Assembly: GCF_002583405.1 (NCBI RefSeq)
Contig: NZ_BCMJ01000001.1
Coordinates: 370,695 to 434,694 of the forward strand
DNA length: 64,000 bases
From: Secundilactobacillus silagincola
GTDB taxonomy: Bacteria; Bacillota; Bacilli; Lactobacillales; Lactobacillaceae
Reading direction: 5' to 3'
Within the stretch, counting starts at the first letter, position 1; each line of letters opens with the position of its first letter. Below, piece after piece: positions 43,255 to 52,500 of this stretch. The notes under the pieces are model-generated. The model worked only from the letters and a program-made list of their open reading frames with translations. It ran no database searches and was not told the origin of the DNA. The translations under genes were made by a program, and so were the position numbers.

Positions 43255-43545
43255 ATAAAAAACGCCCCTAGCTTATAAAAGCTAAGGACGTGTTATCGAC
43301 GTGTTACCACCTTAATTTTCAACCACCTCGCGATGATTGACTTTGAAAGTACGGCGAACCGATGCGCGGTCGGTCCACGATACTTCATTGCTGTAATGGG
43401 CGCATTCCCAGTGACCACTTCGAATTATTCGTCGCGGTCACGACTTGTAGATTACTTTCATCGCTGGGTCGATTACCTCGTCGCACTGATTGAGGCTCCC
43501 TGTGAATCTTGCCAGTGACTACTCTTCTACGCATAGTCTTTGAAA
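43255..43545 (-). promoter_or_regulatory. T-box riboswitch leader of brnQ
   Basis: On the minus strand the leader has GGGAGCC in the stem I region (near 43495), a T-box core AAGGTGGTAACAC (43313-43301) and an intrinsic terminator: ACGTCCTTAGCTT pairs with AAGCTAGGGGCGT before six T residues (43291-43257). The antiterminator/terminator choice is set by uncharged tRNA. The specifier codon is not certain: GAAAGTAATCTAC contains ATC (Ile), with GTA (Val) as alternative. Confidence 0.85.
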
Positions 43546-43588
43546 AATGATTTAAATATGTGTGAAACAAACTTTGTTTATGTGGATA

Positions 43589-43617
43589 ATAATAGTCAAT
43601 GGAAAATTAAAAGTCAA
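43589..43617 (-). promoter_or_regulatory. Promoter of the T-box/brnQ transcript
   Basis: TTGACT (43617-43612) and TATTAT (43594-43589) are spaced 17 bases apart on the minus strand. Confidence 0.78.
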
Positions 43618-43704
43618 GGATAAAATTAGATTTTTTTAATTTAATGTGCTGATTATCTCAGCGGTATTTCATTTTAATAGATGTAAGAAACCGGTTGATA
43701 CTAG

Positions 43705-43733
43705 TTGTCAAAAACCGAAAAATAAGCAATAAT
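43705..43733 (+). promoter_or_regulatory. Promoter of proB
   Basis: TTGTCA (43705-43710) and AATAAT (43728-43733) are spaced 17 bases apart. The expected start of transcription lies about 20 bases before ATG 43761. Confidence 0.55.
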
Positions 43734-43760
43734 GATGGGTAATATAGAGATGGTGTTTTA

Positions 43761-44663
43761 ATGAGAAATTATTTGAGACAGAAAGATGGGATAGGTATGG
43801 GAGCTCAGCTCAGCAACCGAAAGATGAATGTTAAACGATTAGTCGTTAAAGTTGGGACGAGTAGCTTGGTTTACCCCAGTGGCGGACTTAATTTAAGGGT
43901 GATTGATCAACTCGCCTTCGCACTAAGTACGTTATGCGGACAGGGTAAGGAAGTTATTTTAGTTTCGTCTGGGGCGATTGGTGTTGGCTTAAACGCACTT
44001 CGGCTGAAGGAGCGACCCAAGGAGATCAGTGAGCAACAGGCGCTGGCTTCGATTGGCCAAAGTAAGCTGATTACGATGTTCAATCAGCGGTTTGCCCACT
44101 ATAATCAAACCATCGGGCAACTGTTGCTGACTCATGATGTGTTCGATTTTCCGGCCAGCAACCAACACGTTATGGATACCTTTGACCGGTTATTAGCCAA
44201 ACACGTGGTACCGATTGTTAACGAAAATGACTCCATCGCGGTAGATGAAATGGATCATCGGACCAAGTTTGGTGATAACGATCAGTTGTCCGCTATTGTG
44301 GCGACTCACGTAGATGCTGACCTGCTGATCATGTTGTCTGATATTGAGGGCTTTTACGATCAAAACCCACTGAAACATGACGATGCTCAGTTAATTCCAA
44401 CGATTCATCACATTGATGATGAAACCTATGCTGTGGCTGGCGGTCGCGGCAGCCGGTATGGTACGGGCGGCATGGTGACGAAGCTGACGGCAGCGGAAAT
44501 TATGCTTAAGGACAATCGTCAAATGGTGTTGGCAAGTGGCAAAGACCCCGCGATTATTTTGGATATTTTAGCTGGTAAACCAGTTGGTACTTGGTTTACT
44601 CCCGAAGAAAAAGGAGGAATGAACAGTAACTATTCTGCTGTAAAAGGATATAAATCTTTGTAA
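43761..44663 (+). CDS. proB: Glutamate 5-kinase
   Basis: ProB phosphorylates glutamate in the first step of proline synthesis. The kinase core begins at KRLVVKVGTSSLV. VSSGAIGVGLNAL, PIVNENDSIAVDE, KFGDNDQLSAIVA and GTGGMVTKLTAAEIML are all present, and no PUA domain follows (short type). The N-terminus has about 24 extra residues compared with usual ProB; ATG 43797 or 43824 are alternatives, but neither has a better site. The last residues (NSNYSAVKGYKSL) also look atypical and may result from the transposon inserted just downstream. Confidence 0.9.
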   Translation: MRNYLRQKDGIGMGAQLSNRKMNVKRLVVKVGTSSLVYPSGGLNLRVIDQLAFALSTLCGQGKEVILVSSGAIGVGLNALRLKERPKEISEQQALASIGQSKLITMFNQRFAHYNQTIGQLLLTHDVFDFPASNQHVMDTFDRLLAKHVVPIVNENDSIAVDEMDHRTKFGDNDQLSAIVATHVDADLLIMLSDIEGFYDQNPLKHDDAQLIPTIHHIDDETYAVAGGRGSRYGTGGMVTKLTAAEIMLKDNRQMVLASGKDPAIILDILAGKPVGTWFTPEEKGGMNSNYSAVKGYKSL

Positions 44664-46150
44664 AGTGGTGCTGCTATACTATTCCATATTCTTATAAGAC
44701 TGGCGAAAGATATCACAAGGTTAAAGTTAGCCGTTAAATTTTCCGTATTAGTTTATAGCTTATAAGTAGTGAATTATATGAATTTCATTAAAAGGCTTTT
44801 TGGAATAAAGCCATCCCGTATAATATGAAGGACACCTCACCTTGGTGATTAAATTCAATAAGGCGGAACCACTGATATTACTCACATATAAAGTCGAAAT
44901 TAAGCCGACCGAAAAACAAGCCTGGCAGCTTGATTGTCATATTGGTGGCAGTCGCTGGGCTTATAACCTGTTTTTGGATATCAATCGGCAACGCTACGAA
45001 AGGGGGTATTGCTACTTAAACGCTTACGCCTTTAGTAAGTGGTTTAACCATGAATACCTTGAAGCCAATCCTGATGATAGGTGGATCAAGGAATTATATG
45101 CCAAATCGGTTAAGCAGGCTTTTATTGACGCTGACACGGCTATGAATCGATTTTTCAAGAAACAGAGTGGTTTTCCCCATTGGCGGTCATTTAAACGGGA
45201 CCAAGGTAGTTATTACTTTGTTAAGAACAGTAAAACACAGATTATTGCTTGTCAGCGTCACCGCATCAAGTTACCGAAGCTTGGCTGGGTACGTTTGAAA
45301 GAGTTTGGCTACATTCCGACAGACTCAGAACACTTCGTTATCAAACAAGGCCGAATTAAATTCAAAGCTGGTCGGTATTACCTGACCTGTTTAGTGGAAC
45401 AGGCTGAATTACCAAAACTAGCATCAACCGGTGAACCTATCGGCATCGACCTTGGTTTAAAAGAATTTGCCATTTTAAATGATGGTACTTTGTATCCTAA
45501 TCAGAATAAAAGTAGTCGCGTAAGACGGATCAGAAAACGTCTGCGCAGACTGCAAAGAAAGTTGTCCCGTCAGTATCACGCACTGAAAGCTAGAAGACAG
45601 AAAGAAGGGAAATCTGCTACTGATTTAAATCTAGCTAAAACTCAGCGGAAAGTGCAACGCTTGTATCAACGTCTAACTCACATTCAAGCTGATTATCAGA
45701 ATAAGATTATCGCTGCTGTGGTGAGAACCAAACCACAGTGGGTAGCCTTAGAAGACTTGAATATTAAGGGTATGATGAAAAATCGGCATTTAGCTAAGGC
45801 CATTAGTTACCAGGGGTTCTATAATTTCAGAATCAAACTGATTGCTAAATGCCAGCAGTTAGACATTCCGGTACACTTAACCAATCGTTTTGAGCCTACT
45901 TCTAAGTTATGCCATCAATGTGGTCATAAAAAAGTTGATTTAAAACTACAAGATCGAGTGTATGAGTGCCAGAATTGTAACTATACCGAAGACCGTGATA
46001 TTAATGCGGCCCTGAATATCAGGGATACTGAAAACTTTGAATTCGCCTACTAAAATAGGTTTCAAAGCATGTACCGGTGGCTAGCCGGGAATTAACGCTT
46101 GTGGACTATCATATCAACTGTATTAGTGAGTTTCATGCGAGGCAGGATAG
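44664..46150 (+). mobile_element. TnpB-only IS200/IS605-like element inserted between proB and proA
   Basis: A single tnpB lies between two genes that normally form the adjacent proBA operon, flanked by non-coding sequence (44664-44841 and 46054-46150). No tnpA is present. The exact ends are not determined. Palindromic sequences occur at TCACCTTGGTGA (44837-44848) and, after the gene, CCGGTGGCTAGCCGG (near 46075), the latter a possible right-end hairpin that would belong to the guide RNA of TnpB. Confidence 0.7.
44842..46053 (+). CDS. tnpB: TnpB RNA-guided endonuclease, IS200/IS605 family
   Basis: A 403-residue intact TnpB. RuvC residues are Asp203 in IGIDLGLKEFA, Glu304 in VALEDLNIKGM and Asp386 in EDRDINAALNI, and the zinc finger has Cys357, Cys360, Cys376 and Cys379. 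The helix-turn-helix-like front part starts YKVEIKPTEKQAWQ. Proteins of this type cut DNA guided by a right-end RNA and help retain the transposon. The start is TTG 44842 or GTG 44845, both served by GAAGGA. All catalytic residues are present, so activity is plausible, although without TnpA the element could not move alone. Confidence 0.95.
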   Translation: MVIKFNKAEPLILLTYKVEIKPTEKQAWQLDCHIGGSRWAYNLFLDINRQRYERGYCYLNAYAFSKWFNHEYLEANPDDRWIKELYAKSVKQAFIDADTAMNRFFKKQSGFPHWRSFKRDQGSYYFVKNSKTQIIACQRHRIKLPKLGWVRLKEFGYIPTDSEHFVIKQGRIKFKAGRYYLTCLVEQAELPKLASTGEPIGIDLGLKEFAILNDGTLYPNQNKSSRVRRIRKRLRRLQRKLSRQYHALKARRQKEGKSATDLNLAKTQRKVQRLYQRLTHIQADYQNKIIAAVVRTKPQWVALEDLNIKGMMKNRHLAKAISYQGFYNFRIKLIAKCQQLDIPVHLTNRFEPTSKLCHQCGHKKVDLKLQDRVYECQNCNYTEDRDINAALNIRDTENFEFAY

Positions 46151-46162
46151 GGAGAAGCAAGA

Positions 46163-46183
46163 ATGATCTATAACTTTTTATAA
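46163..46183 (+). other. Minimal ORF with strong ribosome site before proA
   Basis: AGGGAGAAG is followed at a good distance by ATG ATC TAT AAC TTT TTA TAA (MIYNFL). ATAACTT and AAGTTAT around it can pair. The proA start lies 23 bases after the stop and has no ribosome site of its own. It may be a leader for reinitiation or a remnant of the insertion event. Confidence 0.35.
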
Positions 46184-46206
46184 GTTATCAGTAGCAGCTG
46201 TTCAAA

Positions 46207-47469
46207 ATGGCTAACGAAACGATTAATATGACTGAATTAGAAAAAATGGGTCAGCTTGCAAAGCAGGCGGAGACCCAGTTGGCGCAACTGTCTAATCAGC
46301 AGCGTAACGCTGGTTTAACGGCCATGGCGGATGCTTTGGTGGCGAATGCGGCTACCATTTTGGCTGCTAATCAGCAGGATTTGGCAAACGCAACGGATCT
46401 GAAGGCCAGTTTTGTAGACCGGCTGACTTTAACGACTGACCGAATCAGCGATATGGCTGAAGGCATGCGCCAAGTAGCTCAATTACCAGACCCAATCGGC
46501 AGTGTCGACAAGATGTGGAAGAATGAAGCCGGGTTGATGATTGGCAAGCAGCGAGTGCCATTGGGCGTTATTGGGATTATTTTCGAAGCCCGGCCAAACG
46601 TTACGGCGGATGCTTCTGCGTTAAGTTATAAAAGCGGTAATGCCGTGATGTTGCGAGGCGGTAAAGAAGCCATTCAGACCAACATTGCGATTAGTGACGT
46701 ACTTCGAGGTGCTTTAAAGGAATTGGGCGTGGACGAGAACGCCGTCCAGTTAGTTCACGATACGTCTCACGAAGTCGCTAACGAAATGATGGCATTGACT
46801 CAATATTTGGATGTGTTGATTCCCCGTGGTGGCCGTGGCTTGATTCAACGCGTTGTTTCAACAGCCAAAGTACCAGTCATTGAAACGGGCGCTGGTAACT
46901 GTCACATTTACGTTGACCAGTATGCTGAATTACAAATGGCAGTTGATATCACTGTTAACGCCAAGGTTCAGCGGCCATCGGTCTGCAACGCGGCGGAAAA
47001 GTTAGTGATCCATAGTGCCATAGCTGACGAGTATTTGCCAGTGATTGCAGCAGCGTTGGCGGACCAAGGTGTTCAGCTTCGCGGTGATGAACGGGCTTGC
47101 GCCATTGTGCCAAGCATGATACCAGCAACGGATAGCGATTGGGACGAAGAATATAACGATTTGATCATGGCGGTGAAGGTCGTTGATTCTGAAGACGAAG
47201 CTATCGCTCACATTAATGCACACAATACGAAACACTCTGAAGCTATCATCACTGACAACTATCAAAACGGTCAGCGCTTCCTGCAGCAGATTGATGCTGC
47301 TTGTGTTTATATCAATGCTTCCACTCGGTTTACGGATGGTTTTGAGTTTGGTTTTGGAGCCGAAATCGGGATCAGTACTCAGAAGCTGCATGCTCGTGGG
47401 CCGATGGGACTGCACGAACTAACGTCGACCAAGTACATTATCTATGGGGACGGGCAAGTTCGGAAATAA
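46207..47469 (+). CDS. proA: Gamma-glutamyl phosphate reductase (glutamate-5-semialdehyde dehydrogenase)
   Basis: A 420-residue NADPH-dependent enzyme reducing the ProB product. The catalytic Cys is Cys260 in QRPSVCNAAEKLV. IFEARPNVTADASALSYKSGNA and GFEFGFGAEIGISTQKLHARGP are ProA signatures. ATG 46207 is the first start after an in-frame stop, yet neither it nor ATG 46228 has a convincing ribosome site. The IS element has cut the gene off from proB, so expression may depend on a new promoter or coupling to the small ORF upstream. Confidence 0.95.
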   Translation: MANETINMTELEKMGQLAKQAETQLAQLSNQQRNAGLTAMADALVANAATILAANQQDLANATDLKASFVDRLTLTTDRISDMAEGMRQVAQLPDPIGSVDKMWKNEAGLMIGKQRVPLGVIGIIFEARPNVTADASALSYKSGNAVMLRGGKEAIQTNIAISDVLRGALKELGVDENAVQLVHDTSHEVANEMMALTQYLDVLIPRGGRGLIQRVVSTAKVPVIETGAGNCHIYVDQYAELQMAVDITVNAKVQRPSVCNAAEKLVIHSAIADEYLPVIAAALADQGVQLRGDERACAIVPSMIPATDSDWDEEYNDLIMAVKVVDSEDEAIAHINAHNTKHSEAIITDNYQNGQRFLQQIDAACVYINASTRFTDGFEFGFGAEIGISTQKLHARGPMGLHELTSTKYIIYGDGQVRK

Positions 47470-47549
47470 TTAAAATGCTTTAAAGGCCTCGTGACACCTC
47501 GTTTAACGGATGAAAATTTGTTAAAATGAATGTAAAGAGGTGGTGCGCT

Positions 47550-47900
47550 GTGACGATTAAGACTAATCCTGAACAATTGGGCATGCTTAAATCGCAAATG
47601 GATGAGGCAAACCAAAAGTCTCATTTTGTTATTTTCGAGTCTACTGAATTTTCTAGTGGCGATAATTTGCGATTAATCACCGATTATGAAAGCTTTAAAG
47701 AAATTCGTAAGGCTCACGCAGATCAGGCCAAGATGCATATTTTGCAGGACATTGTCCCAATCACGGATAATCTGGCCAAGTGGGCAATCGCGGAAAGTAA
47801 AGCGGCACATCAAAGTGATGATCCGGAAGCCTTAGCCGACTTGGAACAATATACCAATGCGGTTTTGAAGGAAAACTTTATTAAAGTGAATCAAGAATAA
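47550..47900 (+). CDS. Protein of unknown function
   Basis: 116 residues from GTG 47550, behind AAGAGGTGG; the open frame begins at ATG 47526 without a site. The protein is hydrophilic and acidic, mostly helical by composition (TIKTNPEQLGMLKSQMDEANQKSH, later AKWAIAESKAAHQSDDPEALADLEQY). No signal peptide, membrane segment or known motif is seen. It follows proA with an 80-base gap and ends at a hairpin repeat. Confidence 0.65.
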   Translation: MTIKTNPEQLGMLKSQMDEANQKSHFVIFESTEFSSGDNLRLITDYESFKEIRKAHADQAKMHILQDIVPITDNLAKWAIAESKAAHQSDDPEALADLEQYTNAVLKENFIKVNQE

Positions 47901-48044
47901 GAGCGTAACATAACTCGGTAGATTCCAGAATTTAAAACAAGCACCGTTCCGATGGGCCTTATCGGGACGGTGCTTGTTTTAAATTATATTCTAGTTAAGA
48001 AACTAGATAAAATTTTTATCAATATAGACTTATACCACAAGCCG
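47901..48044. repeat. MITE-like hairpin repeat, family 1, copy B (inverted)
   Basis: The flanks ACTCGGTAGATTCCAGAATT and ATATAGACTTATACCACAAG are the complement of the flanks of the repeat at 18950-19168. The central hairpin (AAAACAAGCACCG paired with CGGTGCTTGTTTT, 47934-47980) differs from that of copy A. It lies between convergent genes and serves as terminator for both. Confidence 0.75.
47934..47980. terminator. Bidirectional terminator within repeat copy B
   Basis: A 20-bp stem with one mismatch, AAAACAAGCACCGTTCCGAT pairing with ATCGGGACGGTGCTTGTTTT, loop GGGCCTT, and A/T tracts on both sides. Confidence 0.88.
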
Positions 48045-48089
48045 TTATTTTGATATACGGTGAATTAAAAGTTTCACGTGAAACAAACT

Positions 48090-48476
48090 TTAAGCTAACT
48101 TAAAGTTACTTTTCAACGCTAATTTTTCTAACCGTTTAGCTCCCCAAGTAAACATTTCTTCAATAATAGGCATTAAACTTTCACCGGTTGTCGTTAAGCT
48201 ATAATAGACAGCTTTGCGGTTGTTAGAAATTTCTTCACGGCGAGTGACTAGGCCATCAGCTACTAATTCTTTAAGCTGCTGTGCCAGCATCTTATGAGTT
48301 GCGTCAGTCAACAAACGTTGGATCTGGCTAAAACGCATGGTACCGTCGTGAGATAAGTGATAGATGATGACAATTTTGTATTTGCCTGAGAACATCGAAA
48401 GTGTGTATTCCTTGGCACAATCAAAATCCTTTTTCTGGATTTTCTCTTGCGTGTATTTTCTAAGTGCGTCAGTCAT
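48090..48476 (-). CDS. HxlR-family transcriptional regulator
   Basis: A 128-residue winged-helix protein. I start at MTDALRKY (48476), five bases after GGAGGACGAC. The conserved N-terminal Cys20 in FDCAKEYTLSMFSGKYK is the position used by redox-sensing members such as YodB and HypR. MRFSQIQRLLTDATHKMLAQQLKEL is the recognition helix region. The gene is divergent from a DJ-1/PfpI gene, which it probably controls, in response to thiol-reactive or aldehyde stress. The inducer is inferred only. Confidence 0.9.
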   Translation of the reverse strand: MTDALRKYTQEKIQKKDFDCAKEYTLSMFSGKYKIVIIYHLSHDGTMRFSQIQRLLTDATHKMLAQQLKELVADGLVTRREEISNNRKAVYYSLTTTGESLMPIIEEMFTWGAKRLEKLALKSNFKLA

Positions 48477-48561
48477 GTCGTCCTCCACAAAGTAATTTGG
48501 AATTCGTGAGCGTGTTTTGCAGGTTAAAATCATATCTCAGAGCCGAGAAAGTGGCAACTAA

Positions 48562-48616
48562 AACGCACTGGGATTCTTTCACTAGCAAAATCTTCATGGG
48601 CACAAAAAAGTGCGTT
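48562..48616. promoter_or_regulatory. Inverted repeat in the divergent hxlR-type/DJ-1 promoter region
   Basis: AACGCACT (48562-48569) and AGTGCGTT (48609-48616) are perfect 8-base inverted copies 39 bases apart, between the two divergent genes. They could be operator half-sites for the HxlR regulator. Confidence 0.45.
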
Positions 48617-48674
48617 ATTGCCGGTTTGCTCGTAAGCCGTAATAATGGACTTACAAACAAAGGAGGAAGATACG

Positions 48675-49181
48675 ATGAAAAAAGTTGCAGTTGTGGTTAC
48701 TGATTTGGTAGAAGACGTTGAATTTGTGGAACCAGTCAACGCAATTCGTGATGCCGGTCATGAAGTGACCGTTATTGGATTTGAAAAGGGTACCGTAACC
48801 GGTAAACACGATACAGCCATTACCATTGATCAGTCGATTGCGGATGTGAAACCAGAAGACTTTGATGCCCTTTATATTCCAGGTGGTTTTTCACCCGACC
48901 AATTACGTGCAGACCAGCGCTTTGTCGATTTTACCAAGGACTTCTTAATGACCAATAAGCTGATTTCAGCGCTTTGTCACGGTCCGCAATTAATGATTCA
49001 GACCGGCTTGGTTCATGGCCGAACGATGACCGCTTATCTGACGGTTCAGCCTGATCTCTATTACGCTGGTGCTCGTGTTGAGGATCAGCCCGTGGTTGTC
49101 GATGGTAATCTAATCACTAGCCGGGAACCCAAAGATATTCCGGTATTTAATCAAACGTTGATTGATGCACTAGCAAAATAG
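48675..49181 (+). CDS. DJ-1/PfpI-family protein
   Basis: 168 residues from ATG 48675, behind GGAGGAAG. The nucleophilic elbow holds Cys101-His102 in ALCHGPQLMI, and Glu residues of the first helix (LVEDVEFVEPV) match the Glu that tunes the Cys in this family. Members act as glyoxalase III, deglycase-like or peptidase enzymes in defence against reactive aldehydes. Divergence from an HxlR regulator supports a stress role. It ends at a long hairpin terminator. Confidence 0.9.
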   Translation: MKKVAVVVTDLVEDVEFVEPVNAIRDAGHEVTVIGFEKGTVTGKHDTAITIDQSIADVKPEDFDALYIPGGFSPDQLRADQRFVDFTKDFLMTNKLISALCHGPQLMIQTGLVHGRTMTAYLTVQPDLYYAGARVEDQPVVVDGNLITSREPKDIPVFNQTLIDALAK

Positions 49182-49236
49182 AGTGAATATCCGCACAGCA
49201 ATGATTAGGATTTTACTGATGAAATAACCGCTATTC

Positions 49237-49299
49237 AAACAAATACGGCAAGGCCTAGGCAGACCATGATCTGTTGATAGGGCTTTGCCGTATTTGTTT
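49237..49299 (+). terminator. Intrinsic terminator of the DJ-1 gene
   Basis: AAACAAATACGGCAA pairs perfectly with TTGCCGTATTTGTTT. The 33-base apical part holds a second pairing. The rest of the 337-base gap up to addB holds the LexA box and promoter. Confidence 0.85.
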
Positions 49300-49412
49300 A
49301 GAGAGACCAATAGGATGTTTTTGAATTCAAAGGTGATTAGACCAGCCTTTTCAAGACGATAATTATGGCGAAAAACTCCTATAAATTCTTTAAATCTGTT
49401 TGGAAACGACTA

Positions 49413-49438
49413 GAACAGACGTTCAAATATGCTATGAT
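49413..49438 (+). promoter_or_regulatory. LexA/DinR box overlapping the addBA promoter
   Basis: GAACAGACGTTC (49413-49424) fits the Gram-positive SOS core GAACRNRYGTTY without mismatch, though the outer bases of CGAACRNRYGTTYC are not met. TGCTATGAT, an extended -10 (TATGAT 49433-49438), begins six bases later, so a bound repressor would cover the promoter. Confidence 0.68.
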
Positions 49439-49518
49439 AAAACCAGCAAAATTTGAAGAGGCCCAAGTACAAACCATTTCGCAGTTTCGTGAATGATGTA
49501 TAGAAAGGAACCAACACG

Positions 49519-52500
49519 ATGACGTTGCAATTTGTAATTGGAAAAGCAAGTGTTAACCATGAAAATAGCCTGTTATCAGAGCTGGCAAAAGCGCAGCAGG
49601 AACACCCTGATGACCAGTTTTATTACTTGGTACCAAACCACATTAAATTCGAGTCTGAAGTTCAGGTATTGACACAATTAGCCAAACTGTCTGGAAATGA
49701 CAATGGTGCCTATGCCCAATCAGGGGTTCAGGTGCTGTCGCTAACCCGGCTGGCCTGGTTCTTTATGAAAAACGCACCGGCTTATCAACTACCCCGGATT
49801 TCACAAGCGGGCATGAATATGCTGGTTTATCAAGCCATTTTAGACCATCAAGATGAACTGCAACTATTTGCTGGTGAAGCCGATCGTCCCGGGTTCATTA
49901 GTTTGCTGACTCGTCAAATATTGGAGTTAAAAACGGGTCAGGTTAGCGTTTTGGACTTGGATCAAGTTGCCAAGGAAATGACGGGGACCAGTGCAGATTT
50001 AGATGCCAAACTACATGATTTGGTGTTGATCTACGATAGTTTTGAGCAGGCGATGACCAATAAGTACGTTGCCAATACCGACTTGCTGAATCAACTGAGT
50101 ACATACTTAGAAGAGGTTGATTTAAGCCACGCTCATTTCTACTTCGACGGCTTTTCTCAGACCCAGTTCTCAGCACAGGAAATGAAATTGTTATCAACAC
50201 TGATGAAGCGGGCAGCTGAGGTAAAGATTGCTTTGATTCTTGATCAAGGCACGCCAACAACTGATGCTATTAACGAACAGAGTTTATTCTACCAACCGTC
50301 ACGGACCTATATGCGACTCTATCAAACTGCACGTGCGCTATCAGTTCCCGTATTACATGATATTAGAGCAACAACTGCTCGGACAACGCCAGAGTTGCAA
50401 CAACTAGAAACTTATTGGCAAGCAACGGCTACGGGCGTGACGTCAATGAAAGGCGAGACGCTTCAGCAGACTGATCAGATTCAAATTATTCAGGCTGATA
50501 ACCGTTATGCTGAGGTCGCTCGGGTGGCAACCATGATTCGTCAGTTAGTGGCGGAAAAAGGGTATCGGTACCGCGACTTTTTGATTTTGACCCGTCACCT
50601 CGATCAATACGAAACCATCTTGGCACCGATTATGAACGCACAGGAAATACCTTATTTTAGTGATGTCCAGCAATCAATGGCGGACCATCCGCTGGTTGAA
50701 CTGATTGACGCGATTTTTGAGATTAAGCGCAAGCATTTTCAGTACGCCGATATTATGCGGTTACTAAAAACCGAACTGTTACTTCCAAAAATAGGCGATG
50801 GTCAGTATATGGCAATTGATGCCTTTCGTGATGCCCTATTTAAAACGGAAAATTGGGTGTTAAAAATGGGCTATCAGGGATCACGCTGGCTGCAAAAGGA
50901 AGATTGGCCTTACGCCCGGCTTCAAAGTGATGATTTAGGCACAGCCACCAGCGCTGACCAAGCAACCTCGGATCAGATCAACGGTATTCGCAGATTTATT
51001 CGGGATACGCTAGTACCTTTCTATCAAAAATTGGATCACGTTAAAAATGGCCGTGAAGCGGCAACCTTATTAGTTAACTTCATGACTGAAAACGGGGTAG
51101 TTGACCAGTTAATGGTTTGGCGAGATTGCGCCATTGATGCTGGTGACTTGGTACAAGCAGGTCAGCCGGAACAGGTGTGGCAGACGTTTTGTGACCTGTT
51201 AGATGAATACGTTACCATTCTCGGTGATCGGCTATTTCGGTCGCAGGATTTCTTATCATTACTGCAAGCTGGTTTTGAAGGCGCCAATTATTCTCAGATT
51301 CCTTCAACACTGGATCAAGTAATGATTTCCGAAAGTGGGATCATCCAAATGAACAACCGTAAAATCACGTTTATGATTGGTTCCACCGATAAAACCATGC
51401 CGGATACCACTTTGCCGACTCACTTGCTGAATGACCAAGACCGTCAAAAACTGACTTTGCCTGAAGGTGAATATTTAAATGATGATGGCATTATGACCTT
51501 ACAAGGTGAGCCGTACATCAACTATTTAGCCTTTATGACGCCTAGTGAACGCCTGATTTTTACGTACCCCATCAACGCGGGCGATGATGAGCAAAATCAG
51601 ATCAGTCCGTATTTGGCGCGGATACAAAAACATTTTAACTTACCAATTATCAGTCACACAGCAACGCCTCAAGCTGATCAGCAGGATTTGACCCCCTATC
51701 TGGGCGCTAAGCGGGCAACGTTGCGACATCTGATTCAAGCCAGCAATGACAGCCGTGATCGTAACATTCGGTTAAGTCCCTCGTGGCAGTATGTTTATCA
51801 AGTGCTTAGCCAAGGTGACACGCAAGCGTTAACGGAAAAGTTATTAGGTAGTATTTCGTATCGTAACGTGCCTGCGCAGCTAGACGCGGAAATTGTGACC
51901 GGACTGTACGGCAACACCATTAACAGTTCAATTTCGAAACTGGAGGAGTTCTACCGTAATCAGTATGCGTACTTCTTGAAGTATGGGTTAAAGTTGCGTG
52001 AACGAGACGAGTTTGAACTGTCACCAGCCAACACTGGTGAATTTTTCCATGCCGCCATGGATCAGTTAATGAAACGGGTCAACGCGGAAAAAATTGATTT
52101 AGCAGATTTGGATGACCAACAGCTTAACGAGCTGATCGATGAGATTACGGGTCAAATTCTGAATGATCCTAAAAACTTGCAGTACGCCATTTTGAATAGC
52201 AGTCACCGAATGGCGTTTATTAAAGGACAGCTGATTGGCGTGGTCCGTCAAATGGCTGTGACGTTCCATAAGCAAAGTCAGTACACCCCAATGCGGGCTC
52301 GAAAGACTGAAGTCCTGTTTGGCCACATTGGAGCAGAGGATGGTCTACCACCGCTGGAATTTAATTTACCGAAGAAAAAACAAATTCGGGTTCGTGGGAA
52401 AATCGACCGAATCGATACGCTGAAATTGCCGAATAACGAATACATCGGCATCGTGGATTACAAGTCCAGCGAACACACAGTGAAGTTCAACGATATTTAC

